From: Martinezella lusitana
GTDB lineage: Bacteria; Pseudomonadota; Alphaproteobacteria; Rhizobiales; Rhizobiaceae
Assembly (NCBI RefSeq): GCF_900094565.1
Contig: NZ_FMAF01000002.1
Span: 1-64,000, forward strand
DNA length: 64,000 nt
Direction of reading: 5' to 3'
The translations under genes were made by a program, and so were the position numbers. How positions within the stretch are numbered: the first letter of the stretch is position 1; every line of letters starts with the position of its first letter. Below, in pieces: positions 1 through 9,772 of this stretch. The notes under the pieces were generated by a model. That model had not been told where the DNA came from. It saw only the letters and a list, made by a program, of their open reading frames with translations, and did not search any database.

Positions 1-349
1 AGGAAACACTAGAGCGAAAGTCGTCGTCGCCAGCAGCGCCGCCGCCCTCGTTCAGTGAGTGGGCTTATAATCCCACCCAACGAACCAAGTCAACACACCA
101 ACTGTAAAAATTCTGACATTTTTGTAAGTGATTGATTTGAAACATTAATTTTAAAAGATGAGGCGAAAGCTGGGAAATTTGACCCGATCGAGCGCCATTT
201 CCGGATTCATTTTACTTCCTTGGACGGAAACACCCAGGAAACGGCTTTCAAAGAGGCAGACTCAAGCTCCCATGGGGTCGCCGAAGGGCCTGCATTGCCA
301 GTTTCGCGCCCAGGACCTAATAGAAACCGAGCTATTGAAGGAGTGGAGA
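1..349. other. left-edge region without a convincing gene
   Basis: The first 60 or so bases are GC-rich and carry trinucleotide-like runs. They could be the last codons of a gene lying left of the window: one plus frame ends in TGA at 56-58. No family is recognisable. Bases 60-160 are AT-rich and look like a promoter region for the gene starting at 350, but I cannot place -35 and -10 boxes with confidence. The open frame continues upstream of 350 to 158, but that extension has no family resemblance. Confidence 0.4.
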
Positions 350-1300
350 ATGCTGGTCCTCGACGAAGAACAGACGCGCGCAGCACTTGCATGGCCGGCG
401 CTGATCGATGCGATAGCGGCGATGTTTGCCGATGGTTGCGTCATGCCGGTCCGACATCATCACGATATGGAGGTTCCCGGCGAAAGTGACGCGACGCTGC
501 TCCTGATGCCCGCCTGGCTGCCGGGACGCTATATGGGCGTGAAGATGGTTTCGGTGTTCCCGGGAAATGCGGCGCGTGCCCTGCCGGCCATCTTCGGAAC
601 CTATCTTCTTTCCTCGGGCCAGACGGGAGAGATGCTGGCGGTGATCGATGGCGGCGAGCTGACGGCGCGGCGCACGGCGGCGGCCTCGGCGCTTGCTGCC
701 CGATATCTTGCGCGCGAGGATGCCGAGGAGTTGCTTGTGTGCGGCACCGGACGACTGTCGCTCAATCTGATCCAGGCACATGCCACGGGCCGGCCCTTGA
801 AGCGGATCGGCATATGGGGGCGGGACCGCGAGAAAGCAGCGGGCATCGCCAGGGAGGCGCAGGCGCTCGGCCTGGCCGCGGAGCCCGTCGCGGATCTGCA
901 GGCCGCGGCTCGCAGTGCCGACATCATTTCCTGCGCGACACTATCGGGTGCACCGCTGATCCAGGGGGAATGGCTGAAGCCGGGCGCGCATCTCGATCTC
1001 ATCGGCGGTTTCAAGCCGGATATGCGCGAGGCCGACGATACGGCGATACGGCGGGCGCGGGTGTTTGTCGACACGCGTGCCGGCGCGATGAAAGAGGCCG
1101 GCGACATCACCCAGCCCCTGAAGAATGGCGTATTGGCAGCCGACGACATCCGGGCCGAGCTCCGCGAGCTGGTGAACGGGGCGCATCCCGGACGGACCGA
1201 TGACGCGGACATAACCCTGTTCAAATCGGTGGGCGCGGCGCTCGAGGATCTCGCCGGCGCGATCCTTGCCTATGAATATGTACGGGGCCGGCAGGCGTGA
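350..1300 (+). CDS. ornithine cyclodeaminase / mu-crystallin family protein
   Basis: A 316-residue protein of the ornithine cyclodeaminase/mu-crystallin family, whose members are NAD(P)-dependent enzymes acting on amino or imino acids (ornithine to proline, alanine dehydrogenase, ketimine reductase). Visible family marks are the TARRTAAASALAARYLA segment in the first half, a Rossmann-type GTGRLSLNLIQAHA nucleotide loop in the middle and the C-terminal LFKSVGAALEDLAGA block. The start at 350 is preferred over 158 because GAAGGAG lies just upstream and the family begins there. Its TGA overlaps the GTG of hrpB (GTGA), so the two are probably co-translated. Substrate cannot be read from sequence; ornithine is only one possibility. 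Confidence 0.85.
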   Translation: MLVLDEEQTRAALAWPALIDAIAAMFADGCVMPVRHHHDMEVPGESDATLLLMPAWLPGRYMGVKMVSVFPGNAARALPAIFGTYLLSSGQTGEMLAVIDGGELTARRTAAASALAARYLAREDAEELLVCGTGRLSLNLIQAHATGRPLKRIGIWGRDREKAAGIAREAQALGLAAEPVADLQAAARSADIISCATLSGAPLIQGEWLKPGAHLDLIGGFKPDMREADDTAIRRARVFVDTRAGAMKEAGDITQPLKNGVLAADDIRAELRELVNGAHPGRTDDADITLFKSVGAALEDLAGAILAYEYVRGRQA

Positions 1301-3774
1301 CGCATACAACGCCCTCATTGCCCGACCTGCCGGTCTCGCATGTGCTCGCCGATATCGGCGTTGCCCTTGCAGAGCATCGGCGCGCCGTCCTCTCGGCACC
1401 GCCCGGCGCCGGCAAGACGACGCTGGTGCCGCTCTTCCTGTTGGGGCAGGCATGGCGCGATGACGGCAAGATCATTGTTCTGGAGCCGCGGCGGCTGGCG
1501 GCAAGGGCAGCGGCGGCCCGCATGGCATCGCTGCTCAACGAACAGGTCGGCGACACCGTCGGCTACCGCATGCGGCTCGATAACCGCGTCTCGGCCAAGA
1601 CCCGTATCGAGGTGGTGACAGAAGGCGTGTTCGCGCGGATGATCCTCGACGATCCCGAATTATCGGGCGTTTCCACTGTTATCTTCGACGAATTCCACGA
1701 ACGCTCGCTGGATGCGGATTTCGGCCTGGCACTGGCTCTCGACGTGCAATCGGCGCTGCGTGAAGATCTGCGCATCCTTGTCATGTCGGCAACGCTCGAC
1801 GTGGAGCGTGTCGCGACCCTGCTCGACCATCCGCCCGTCATCGAGAGCATGGGCCGCAGCTTTCCGATCGACATCCGTCATCAGGACCGACCGCCGGGTG
1901 AGCGGATCGAGGATACGGTGACGCGAGCGATCCTCGACGCGCATGCGTCGGAACAAGGCTCTATCCTCGCCTTCCTGCCGGGACAGGCGGAAATTACCCG
2001 CACGGCGGAAAGGCTGGAGGGCCGGTTCGGCACTGCCACGATGATCGCGCCACTTTACGGCAATCTCAGCCAGAAGGAGCAGGACGCGGCGATCCGGCCG
2101 GCGCCGCAAGGTACCCGCAAGATCGTGCTGGCGACCTCGATCGCCGAGACGTCGATTACCATCGACGGCGTGCGCATCGTCATCGATAGCGGCCTGCAGC
2201 GGCTGCCCGTCTTCGAAGCCTCGACCGGCATCACGCGGCTGGAAACGGTGCGGGTATCGCGCGCCTCGGCCGATCAGCGGGCCGGCCGCGCCGGGCGAAC
2301 CGAACCCGGTATTGCCATCCGGCTGTGGCACCCAGGCCAGACGGCGGCGCTGCCCGCCTTCACGCCGCCGCAGATCCTCTCCAGCGATCTGTCCGGCCTT
2401 GCGCTCGACCTCGCACATTGGGGCGTGCAGGATCCGGCCGCGCTCGCCTTTGCCGACCAGCCGCCGGCCACGACGCTTGCCGAGGCGCGGGCGCTGTTGC
2501 GGCAACTGGGTGCGCTCGACGCGGAAAACGGGCTGACGGCGCGGGGCCGGCTGATGCGCGAGCTGGCACTGCCGCCTCGGCTGGCGGCGATGGTGATCTC
2601 AGCCGCCGATTTCGGCCAGGCGCGCGAGGCCGCATTGCTTGCCGTGCTGCTGACCGAACAGGGACTTGGTGGACAGAGCATCGACCTGGAAGAACGGCTG
2701 CGGCGCTTCAAGACGGAAAAGGGCGAACGCGCCGAGGCAGCGCGCCGGCTGGCCGGAAGGCTTGCCTCGGCGGCCAGCGGCAAAGGGACTGCCGGCTTAA
2801 CGCCACTGTCTTTGGCCGGCTCGCTGCTGCTGCATGCCTTTCCCGATCGCATCGCGCTGCAGCGCGGCGGGCGTGGGCGCTTCGTCATGGCGAACGGGCG
2901 CGGCGCCGAACTGCCGGAAACCGAGCGCCTTGCCGGTTCCCAGATGCTTGTCATCGCCGATCTGACCGGCCGCGCGGCACAAGCGCGTATTCTTGCGGCA
3001 GCCGAGATTTCCCGCACTGATGTCGAAGAGCATCTGCCGGGCGAGATCCGCACCGAGGATCAGAGCTTCTTCGACAAAGCCAGCCGGCAGGTACGGGCGC
3101 GGCGCGCCACGCGGCTCGGCGCGATCATCTTTGAGGAAACGCCCCTGCCGCGCCCATCCGGCGAGCAGGCGGCAAAGGCGCTGGCCGAGGGTATTCGCGA
3201 ACTTGGCATCGGCGTGCTGCCATTTTCCAAGGAAACGGCGCAGTTGCGCGCGCGGATAGGCTTTCTGCATCGCACGATCGGCGAGCCTTGGCCTGATATG
3301 GGCGACGACGCCTTGCTCGCGCGGCTGGACGAGTGGTTCACACCCTTCCAGGCCGAGGCTCGCGGACTTTCCGACATTTCCGCCGGCGGGCTTTCCAACG
3401 GGCTGATGTCGCTGGTGCCGCATGAGCTGCAACGCGATCTCGGCCGGATGGCACCCACGCATTTCGAGGCGCCGACCGGCCAGCGCCATCCCATTCAATA
3501 TGATGGCGAGGAGCCGCTGTTGACCATCCGCGTCCAGGAGCTGTTCGGGCTGAAACAACATCCTGCCATCGGCGGCGGCCGGTTGCCGCTGGTGTTGGAG
3601 CTGACCTCGCCAGCCCATCGCCCGATCCAAACGACGCGCGATCTGCCCGGCTTCTGGGCCGGATCCTGGCGGGATGTGCGCGCCGACATGCGCGGCCGCT
3701 ACCCGAGGCACCCCTGGCCGGAAGATCCGGCGGATGCCTTGCCGACGACGCGCGTCAAGCCAAGGGGAACCTGA
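1297..3774 (+). CDS. hrpB: ATP-dependent helicase HrpB
   Basis: An 825-residue DExH-box helicase matching HrpB in length and layout. The Walker A motif GAGKT is at residues 37-41, the DEFH box (motif II) at about 131-134, followed by SAT (motif III) and QRAGRAGR (motif VI), then the helicase-associated domain and the long HrpB C-terminal domain. HrpB is a conserved bacterial RNA/DNA helicase with no settled cellular role. The start is GTG, overlapping the preceding gene's stop. The actS start follows two bases after the stop, so the region to actS may be read as one transcript. Confidence 0.93.
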   Translation: MTHTTPSLPDLPVSHVLADIGVALAEHRRAVLSAPPGAGKTTLVPLFLLGQAWRDDGKIIVLEPRRLAARAAAARMASLLNEQVGDTVGYRMRLDNRVSAKTRIEVVTEGVFARMILDDPELSGVSTVIFDEFHERSLDADFGLALALDVQSALREDLRILVMSATLDVERVATLLDHPPVIESMGRSFPIDIRHQDRPPGERIEDTVTRAILDAHASEQGSILAFLPGQAEITRTAERLEGRFGTATMIAPLYGNLSQKEQDAAIRPAPQGTRKIVLATSIAETSITIDGVRIVIDSGLQRLPVFEASTGITRLETVRVSRASADQRAGRAGRTEPGIAIRLWHPGQTAALPAFTPPQILSSDLSGLALDLAHWGVQDPAALAFADQPPATTLAEARALLRQLGALDAENGLTARGRLMRELALPPRLAAMVISAADFGQAREAALLAVLLTEQGLGGQSIDLEERLRRFKTEKGERAEAARRLAGRLASAASGKGTAGLTPLSLAGSLLLHAFPDRIALQRGGRGRFVMANGRGAELPETERLAGSQMLVIADLTGRAAQARILAAAEISRTDVEEHLPGEIRTEDQSFFDKASRQVRARRATRLGAIIFEETPLPRPSGEQAAKALAEGIRELGIGVLPFSKETAQLRARIGFLHRTIGEPWPDMGDDALLARLDEWFTPFQAEARGLSDISAGGLSNGLMSLVPHELQRDLGRMAPTHFEAPTGQRHPIQYDGEEPLLTIRVQELFGLKQHPAIGGGRLPLVLELTSPAHRPIQTTRDLPGFWAGSWRDVRADMRGRYPRHPWPEDPADALPTTRVKPRGT

Positions 3775-3776
3775 CG

Positions 3777-5114
3777 ATGGCACGCTTCTTCCGCGGACTG
3801 GAAAAACTTTCCGATGCAGAGATAAAGGCGCAGGACGACCACCATAGCAGCCGGCGACTGAGGTTGCAGACGCTGGTTCGCCTGCGCTGGCTTGCCGTCG
3901 GCGGCCAGACGGCGACGGTGACGATCGTCGCCTTCTGGCTGAAATTCCCGATGCCACTCTTGCCATGCTACGTGCTGATCGCCTGCCTTGCCTGGATCAA
4001 CTTCTTCCTGACCCTGCGTTTTCCACCGACGCACCGGTTGGAGCCGCCGGCGGCGTTTGCGCTGCTTGGCCTCGATCTTCTGCAGCTCTGCGGGTTGCTG
4101 CTGATCACCGGCGGGCTGACCAATCCTTTCTCCGTGCTGGTCTGCGTGCCTGTCATCATTTCCTTCGCCTCGCAGCCGATCCGCTACAGCATGACGCTGA
4201 TCGTGCTGGCGATGATCTGCATCACCGGCCTTGCCTTCTCGCCCTTCCCGCTGCCCTGGTATGACGGGGTTGCCACGAGCGTGCACAGCGTGATGCAGCT
4301 GGGAGTCTGGTGCTCCATTGCCTCCACCATGGCTTTTGCGGCCTTCTATGCCTATCGCGTCTCCATGGAAGCCTCGCAGCTTGCCGACGCGCTGTCGGCG
4401 ACGGAGCTGGTGTTGCAGCGGGAAAAGCACCTGTCGCAGCTCGATGGGCTGGCGGCGGCGGCGGCGCATGAGCTTGGCACGCCGCTTGCGACCATCAGCG
4501 TCGTCGCCAAGGAGATGGAACGGGAGCTCAAAGAGGACGACCGTTTCCGCGAGGATGTGGCGCTGCTGCGCAGCCAGAGCGAACGCTGCCGCGATATCCT
4601 GCGGCGGCTGACCACGCTCTCCTCGGAGGACGAGGCGCATATGCGGCGGCTGACCCTGTCGTCGATGATGGAAGAGATCATCGCCCCGCATCGCGAGTTC
4701 GGGATCACGCTGCAGCTGATCGAAAAGAGCCCGCGAGCCGGCGAGCCCGTGCTGAACCGCAATGCCGGCATCATGTACGGTCTCGGCAACCTTATCGAGA
4801 ACGCCGTCGACTATGCCCGCCAGACGGTGACCGTCACGGTGGAGTACACCGCCGATACGCTCACGATCGTCATCGAGGATGACGGCAACGGCTATTCGCC
4901 GGAGATCCTGACGCGGATCGGGGAACCTTACGTAACGACGCGGCAGCGCGACGACACGGCTGGCGGCCTCGGGCTCGGCCTCTTCATCGCCAAGACACTG
5001 CTGGAGCGCTCCGGCGCGGCGCTCGCCTTCGGCAACCGCGATCCGGAAACGCCGGGCGCGCGCGTGCGCGTCGAATGGCCGCGCATGTTGATCGACAGTA
5101 ATTCGACAAAATGA
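3777..5114 (+). CDS. actS: redox sensor histidine kinase ActS (RegB/PrrB family)
   Basis: A 445-residue membrane sensor kinase of the RegB/PrrB/ActS family. The N-terminal third holds about six hydrophobic segments. The quinone-binding heptad GGLTNPF is at 112-118. The H-box AAAAHELGTPLATI places the phosphorylated histidine at H231. C271 lies 40 residues after it in SERCRDIL, the same spacing as the redox-active cysteine (C265) from H225 in RegB. A HATPase domain with DDGNGYSP and a GGLGLGLF loop ends the protein. The partner actR follows after 74 bases. Known role of the family: sensing redox or quinone state to control CO2 fixation, nitrogen fixation, respiration and acid tolerance. Confidence 0.94.
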   Translation: MARFFRGLEKLSDAEIKAQDDHHSSRRLRLQTLVRLRWLAVGGQTATVTIVAFWLKFPMPLLPCYVLIACLAWINFFLTLRFPPTHRLEPPAAFALLGLDLLQLCGLLLITGGLTNPFSVLVCVPVIISFASQPIRYSMTLIVLAMICITGLAFSPFPLPWYDGVATSVHSVMQLGVWCSIASTMAFAAFYAYRVSMEASQLADALSATELVLQREKHLSQLDGLAAAAAHELGTPLATISVVAKEMERELKEDDRFREDVALLRSQSERCRDILRRLTTLSSEDEAHMRRLTLSSMMEEIIAPHREFGITLQLIEKSPRAGEPVLNRNAGIMYGLGNLIENAVDYARQTVTVTVEYTADTLTIVIEDDGNGYSPEILTRIGEPYVTTRQRDDTAGGLGLGLFIAKTLLERSGAALAFGNRDPETPGARVRVEWPRMLIDSNSTK

Positions 5115-5188
5115 TTTTCACGGCTTAAAACAGCGGTCGTCAAATTGGTGGAATATGCAGGCGGATGGTCGCCGGGATAGAAGATAGA

Positions 5189-5776
5189 ATGACGGATAAA
5201 GAGCTTGCCGCCTCGCGTGCCGGGGACAAGGATGCCGCAGCCCATATCGGCACGGATGCGACACTGCTGATCGTCGATGACGACGGCCCCTTCCTGCGCC
5301 GGCTGGCGCGCGCGATGGAAATCCGGGGCTTCGTGGTCGAGACGGCGGAATCGGTGGCGGAAGGTGTTGCCAAGACCAAGGCCAACCCGCCGCAATATGC
5401 AGTCGTCGACCTCCGGCTCGGCGACGGCAACGGCTTGGATGTCATCGAGGCGATCCGGCAGCGACGCGACGATACGCATATCGTGGTGCTGACCGGATAC
5501 GGCAATATCGCGACGGCGGTCACGGCCGTGAAACTCGGTGCGCTCGACTATCTCGCCAAGCCAGCCGATGCCGACGATGTCTACGCGGCGCTGACGCAGC
5601 GCCCGGGCGAGAAGGCGGAAGTGCCGGAAAATCCGATGTCGGCGGACCGGGTGCGCTGGGAACATATTCAGCGCGTCTACGAAATGTGCGAGCGCAATGT
5701 TTCCGAGACGGCCCGCCGCCTCAATATGCATCGTCGCACGCTGCAGCGCATCCTCGCCAAGCGCGCACCCAAGTAG
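5189..5776 (+). CDS. actR: response regulator ActR (RegA/PrrA family)
   Basis: A 195-residue response regulator, partner of ActS. The receiver domain holds the acidic VDDD pocket, the phospho-acceptor D74 in VVDLRLGDG and a conserved lysine in LAKPAD. A short linker leads to a Fis-type helix-turn-helix (SETARRLNMHRRTLQRIL) at the C-terminus, the RegA-class layout without an AAA+ domain. The ATG at 5189 is chosen over an in-frame ATG at 5165 because family members begin at the MTDKEL-like position. The extra eight residues are not excluded. Confidence 0.93.
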   Translation: MTDKELAASRAGDKDAAAHIGTDATLLIVDDDGPFLRRLARAMEIRGFVVETAESVAEGVAKTKANPPQYAVVDLRLGDGNGLDVIEAIRQRRDDTHIVVLTGYGNIATAVTAVKLGALDYLAKPADADDVYAALTQRPGEKAEVPENPMSADRVRWEHIQRVYEMCERNVSETARRLNMHRRTLQRILAKRAPK

Positions 5777-5809
5777 AAGGCCCTTCGCTTACGCTCCGCG
5801 TGCTCGACG

Positions 5810-6361
5810 CTAAAGTTCCTCGCCCCCATCATCCGCCCCTGGATTGATCGAAGGGCGGTCACCTTCTCCCCGAGGGGAGAAGGTAAAATCCTTGCCCGTT
5901 GCCCATTCAGCCAGCATCAGACGCTGGGCGGCGGTGCGGGAGAAATTCAACGTCACCGACTTGCGCGTCGCCGGGGGCAGCCGATGCTCCGGCGCCTCGC
6001 GGATCATGTGGGCGCCATAGCCGTCCGACAGGAAGAGCCCGCAATCTTCCGGGAAGATATCGAGCGGAACGTCCTTGTGCGTCGCAAAGAACAACCGGTC
6101 GCAATGCAGGCGGTAATCGGGCCATTTGCGGTCGACGCGGAAATCCTCGATCGAGGTCTTGATCTCGATGATCCAGATTTCGCCCTTTTCGGAAAGGCTG
6201 ACGAGGTCGGCCCGGCGGCGGCTCGCTAGCGGCAACTCCGGCAGGACGGCATGACGCATCTCGTGCAGTAATAATTGCACGCCCTTGCGTACAAGCATAG
6301 CTCGTTCCGACTGCCTGCCATCTATTAACGGATTGTTATTGTAAACGTTCAAAATCGTCAT
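5810..6361 (-). CDS. mmcB: MmcB-family DNA repair protein
   Basis: About 183 residues of the MmcB family, a PD-(D/E)XK nuclease-fold group. MmcB in Caulobacter belongs to a LexA-independent DNA-damage response. The core RRADLVSLSEKG followed by IIEIKTS shows the typical D...E-x-K arrangement. The start at 6361 has GAGG seven bases upstream; the open frame extends to 6445 without a better site. The last 25 or so residues are encoded by an intergenic-type palindrome (5861-5884) and are glycine/acid-rich, so the ancestral stop was probably further upstream. Divergent from the L,D-transpeptidase. Confidence 0.85.
   Translation of the reverse strand: MTILNVYNNNPLIDGRQSERAMLVRKGVQLLLHEMRHAVLPELPLASRRRADLVSLSEKGEIWIIEIKTSIEDFRVDRKWPDYRLHCDRLFFATHKDVPLDIFPEDCGLFLSDGYGAHMIREAPEHRLPPATRKSVTLNFSRTAAQRLMLAEWATGKDFTFSPRGEGDRPSINPGADDGGEEL
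5861..5884. repeat. palindromic repeat overlapping the mmcB 3' end
   Basis: An 11-base inverted repeat, ACCTTCTCCCC then GGGGAGAAGGT, with a 2-base centre. This kind of palindrome is common between rhizobial genes. Here it is translated in the C-terminal tail of MmcB. Confidence 0.7.
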
Positions 6362-6541
6362 GAATTGCCTCAGGGACGGGGCAAGCATTGTTGCAAAAAA
6401 ACCATGTCCCTCTAATTTGCGCGCCGGAGCTATTTTTGAGCCCAACAGCAGCTTGCAAAGCTTAGTTTAATGGAAAATAAACCGTAGACAAAGATGATTG
6501 ATAGTCATCCATCCCCTGCCACGAAATTTCAAGAGTCCTCC

Positions 6542-7216
6542 ATGCGCATCCGTAATGCTATGACCGCACTCGGCCTTGTCGCAATGCTCGCGTCGGCTGG
6601 CTATGCCACCACTGCCGCAGCCGCGCCGTCCGCCACCGCAAACTCCGCAGCCGATACCATCAAGACGTTCGATGGTGACTACGGCATCACCAATGACAAC
6701 GGCTTCGAACTGCCGGCGATCCCGATCCAGAAGGTGAAGCCGCAGTTCCGCCGCCAGATCGTTGCCTATAAGTCCGACGAGGCTGAAGGCACCATCATCG
6801 TCAACACGCGCGAGCGTCATCTCTACTACATTCTCGGCAACGGCGAAGCGATGCGCTATGGCATCGGCGTCGGCAAGCAGGGCTTCTCCTGGTCCGGCAC
6901 GGCCTATGTAGCCTGGAAGCAGGAATGGCCGAATTGGCATCCGCCGAAGGAAATGGCGGTCCGCCGTCCGGAAATCGCCAAGTATGTCGATGGCGGCATG
7001 AATCCCGGCCTCTCGAACCCGCTCGGTGCGCGCGCCATGTATCTCTACAATGACAAGGGCCAGGACACGCTGTTCCGCCTGCACGGCACGCCGGAATGGG
7101 CTTCGATCGGTACCGCTGCTTCCTCGGGCTGCATCCGCCTGATCAATCAGGACGTCATCGATCTCTATAGCCGCGTTCTGCCGGGCCGCAGCACCAAGGT
7201 CGTCGTCATCCAGTAA
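6542..7216 (+). CDS. exported L,D-transpeptidase (YkuD/ErfK family)
   Basis: A 224-residue protein with a signal peptide: basic MRIRN, a hydrophobic core and a cleavage region around ATTAAAAP. It is followed by a YkuD domain. The catalytic motif is visible as HGTPEW then SSGCIRL, with the nucleophilic cysteine near the C-terminus. Such enzymes form 3-3 peptidoglycan cross-links or attach outer-membrane proteins to peptidoglycan in the periplasm. The start is the ATG at 6542 after a purine-rich stretch; an upstream in-frame start at 6494 would hide the signal peptide. Single gene ending in a strong terminator. Rhizobia encode many paralogues, so no gene symbol is given. Confidence 0.92.
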   Translation: MRIRNAMTALGLVAMLASAGYATTAAAAPSATANSAADTIKTFDGDYGITNDNGFELPAIPIQKVKPQFRRQIVAYKSDEAEGTIIVNTRERHLYYILGNGEAMRYGIGVGKQGFSWSGTAYVAWKQEWPNWHPPKEMAVRRPEIAKYVDGGMNPGLSNPLGARAMYLYNDKGQDTLFRLHGTPEWASIGTAASSGCIRLINQDVIDLYSRVLPGRSTKVVVIQ

Positions 7217-7238
7217 TCATTGCCGGCATTCGAATTGA

Positions 7239-7276
7239 AAAAGGCCGCCGGATATCCCATCCGGCGGCCTTTTTTG
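7239..7276 (+). terminator. rho-independent terminator after the L,D-transpeptidase gene
   Basis: A 12-base perfect stem (7241-7252 with 7260-7271) rich in GC, followed by a run of six T at 7270-7275. Confidence 0.92.
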
Positions 7277-7313
7277 TTCGAGAAAGCGGAGTGATACTAT
7301 GCCGTCCCACCCG

Positions 7314-7463
7314 CCCTCGTCCTTCGAGGCTCCGCCTTCGGCTGCGCACCTCAGGATGAGGACTGATCTTTTCCGCTGGCCATAGGACTCTCCCCACCTC
7401 ATCCCGAGGTGCCTTGCCGTCAAAGCATCAGCGCAGACGACAAGGCCTCGAAGGATCGAGGTG
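7314..7463. repeat. intergenic palindromic repeats between the L,D-transpeptidase gene and glcB
   Basis: Two repeat modules. Bases 7314-7361 form a palindrome-like unit (CCTCGTCCTTCGAGG... CCTCAGGATGAGG) of a kind seen widely between genes of rhizobia and relatives. Bases 7394-7417 and 7441-7463 form an imperfect inverted repeat around 23 bases. Short open frames crossing them look like chance. Their orientation at the glcB 3' end could help transcript termination or stability. Confidence 0.6.
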
Positions 7464-7484
7464 GCCTCTGAGGAAGAGACGGTA

Positions 7485-9653
7485 TCACCCTGCCTGCCTT
7501 GCCTTCAGCTCGATACGGCGGCGATGCAGCACCGGTTCCGTATAGCCGTTCGGCTGCTCGCGACCCTTGAGCACGAGATCGAGCGCCGCCTGGAAGGCGA
7601 TCGAACCGTCAAAATTGCCGGACATGGCGACATAGAGCGGATCGGAGGCATTTTGCTGGTCGACGACGGCGGCCATGCGCTTCATCGTCTCGACGATCTG
7701 GGCCTCGGTGATGACCTTGTGGTGCAGCCAGTTGGCCATGTGCTGCGCCGAGATGCGGAGCGTGGCGCGATCCTCCATCAGGCCGATATTGTTGATATCG
7801 GGCACCTTGGAGCAACCGACGCCCTGGTCGACCCAACGGACGACATAGCCGAGGATACCCTGACTGTTGTTGTCGATCTCGCGCTGGATTTCCTCCGGCG
7901 TCCAGTTCGGCCGCGAGGCGACCGGCACCGAGAGGATATCGGAAAGCTTGGCGCGGGCGCGGCTCTTCAGGCTCTTTTGGACATCGGCGACATTGACGCG
8001 GTGATAATGGGTCGCATGCAGTGTGGCGGCCGTCGGCGACGGCACCCAGGCGGTGTTCGCTCCGGCCTTCGGATGGGCGATCTTCTGTTCCAGCATGGCC
8101 GCCATCAGGTCCGGCATGGCCCACATGCCCTTGCCGATCTGAGCGTGGCCGGAAAGGCCGCATTCCAGGCCGATATCGACATTCCAGTTCTCATAGGCCG
8201 CGATCCAGGCGGCCTGCTTCATGTCGCCCTTGCGGATCATCGGTCCGGCTTCCATCGAGGTATGGATTTCATCGCCGGTGCGGTCGAGAAAGCCGGTGTT
8301 GATGAAGACGACGCGCTCGCCGGCGGCGCGGATGGCTTCCTTGAGGTTGACCGTGGTGCGGCGCTCCTCGTCCATGATGCCCATCTTCATGGTGTTGCCT
8401 GGCATGCCGAGCACAGCCTCGACGCGCGAGAAGATCTCGACGGCGAAGGCGACTTCTTCCGGTCCATGCATCTTCGGCTTGACGACATACATGGAGCCGG
8501 TGCGCGAATTCTTGCGGCGACCGTTCGGACCGATATCATAAAGCGCGATCAGGCCGGTAATGACAGCGTCCATGATGCCTTCCGGAACCTCGTTGCCATC
8601 GCGATCGAGGATCGCCGGATTGGTCATGAGGTGGCCGACATTACGTATCAGCATTAGCGAGCGGCAGTGCAGATCGAACGTGCTGCCGTCCGGAGCCGTG
8701 TAGGCTACGTCGGGATTGAGCCGGCGTATGAAAGTCTTGCCACCCTTGGCGACTTCCTCCGTCAGATCGCCCTTCATCAGGCCGAGCCAGTTGCGGTAGA
8801 CTTCCGCCTTGTCCTCGGCGTCGACGGCCGCGATGGAATCCTCGCAGTCCATGATCGTGGTGATCGCCGATTCCAGGCGGACGTCGGAAATATTGGCCGG
8901 ATCGGTCTTGCCTATATCGGTGCCGGCGTCGATGACAACTTCGATATGAATGCCGTTCTGCTTCAGCAGGATATGCGACGGGGTGGCCGCATCGCCGAGA
9001 TAACCGGCAAAATGGCTAGCATCCGCCAGCGCTGCGACGCCGCTCTTGGTCGTGATCGCCAGAGCGCCATTGTTCACGGCAAAGCCGGTAACACCCTTCC
9101 AGCTTACGCCGGCAAGCGGCACGGCGGCATCGAGGAAATCGCGCACCCAGGCGATGACCTTTTCGCCGCGCTTGGGATTATAGCCCCGGCCCTTCTCGGC
9201 GCCATCGGTTTCGGGGATGGCATCTGTGCCGTAAAGCGCGTCGTAGAGCGATCCCCAGCGGGCATTGGCGGCATTCAGCGCATAGCGGGCGTTCATGACG
9301 GGAACGACGAGCTGCGGGCCGGCAATATGAGAGATTTCCGGATCAACATTGGCGGTCGAGACCGTGAAGGCCGGGCCTTCCGGCACGATATAGCCGATTT
9401 CGCGCAGGAAAGCCTCGTAGACGGCGATATCGACCGGCGCGCCATTCTTGCGATACCAATCGTCGAGCGCCGCCTGCATCCGGTCGCGCTTGGCGAGCAG
9501 CTCGCGGTTCTTCGGCGCGAGATCGTGGACGATTTTGGAGAAGCCGGCAAAAAAGGTGTCGGCATCGATACCAGAACCCGGCAATGCCTCCTTGACGAGG
9601 AAATCGTAAAGTACCGGTTCGATCTGCAGCCCGTTCTTCTCAATACGGCTCAT
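7485..9653 (-). CDS. glcB: malate synthase G
   Basis: A 722-residue malate synthase of the G isoform, which condenses glyoxylate and acetyl-CoA to malate in the glyoxylate bypass. Length is normal for the G form (about 720). Recognisable stretches include [20 protein letters not shown], the MDCEDS catalytic segment, [12 protein letters not shown] and the [20 protein letters not shown] block. The ATG at 9653 is the natural start. It stands alone, with 119 bases to the next gene on the same strand. No isocitrate lyase gene is in the window. Confidence 0.97.
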   Translation of the reverse strand: MSRIEKNGLQIEPVLYDFLVKEALPGSGIDADTFFAGFSKIVHDLAPKNRELLAKRDRMQAALDDWYRKNGAPVDIAVYEAFLREIGYIVPEGPAFTVSTANVDPEISHIAGPQLVVPVMNARYALNAANARWGSLYDALYGTDAIPETDGAEKGRGYNPKRGEKVIAWVRDFLDAAVPLAGVSWKGVTGFAVNNGALAITTKSGVAALADASHFAGYLGDAATPSHILLKQNGIHIEVVIDAGTDIGKTDPANISDVRLESAITTIMDCEDSIAAVDAEDKAEVYRNWLGLMKGDLTEEVAKGGKTFIRRLNPDVAYTAPDGSTFDLHCRSLMLIRNVGHLMTNPAILDRDGNEVPEGIMDAVITGLIALYDIGPNGRRKNSRTGSMYVVKPKMHGPEEVAFAVEIFSRVEAVLGMPGNTMKMGIMDEERRTTVNLKEAIRAAGERVVFINTGFLDRTGDEIHTSMEAGPMIRKGDMKQAAWIAAYENWNVDIGLECGLSGHAQIGKGMWAMPDLMAAMLEQKIAHPKAGANTAWVPSPTAATLHATHYHRVNVADVQKSLKSRARAKLSDILSVPVASRPNWTPEEIQREIDNNSQGILGYVVRWVDQGVGCSKVPDINNIGLMEDRATLRISAQHMANWLHHKVITEAQIVETMKRMAAVVDQQNASDPLYVAMSGNFDGSIAFQAALDLVLKGREQPNGYTEPVLHRRRIELKARQAG

Positions 9654-9772
9654 GCCAAATACTCCTCAAGGCCGTTTCACGGCTCAATTTTCACATGCTG
9701 CCACTTTGCTCACGGTTTCGCTTTCCGTCAATTTGGCAATAGTTAGAAAGATTTATGCGCCGTCGGAAACAA

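Noticed and set aside
7461..8657. 398-codon plus-strand open frame
   Set aside because: Lies antisense to malate synthase G, which is unmistakable; a typical high-GC shadow frame.
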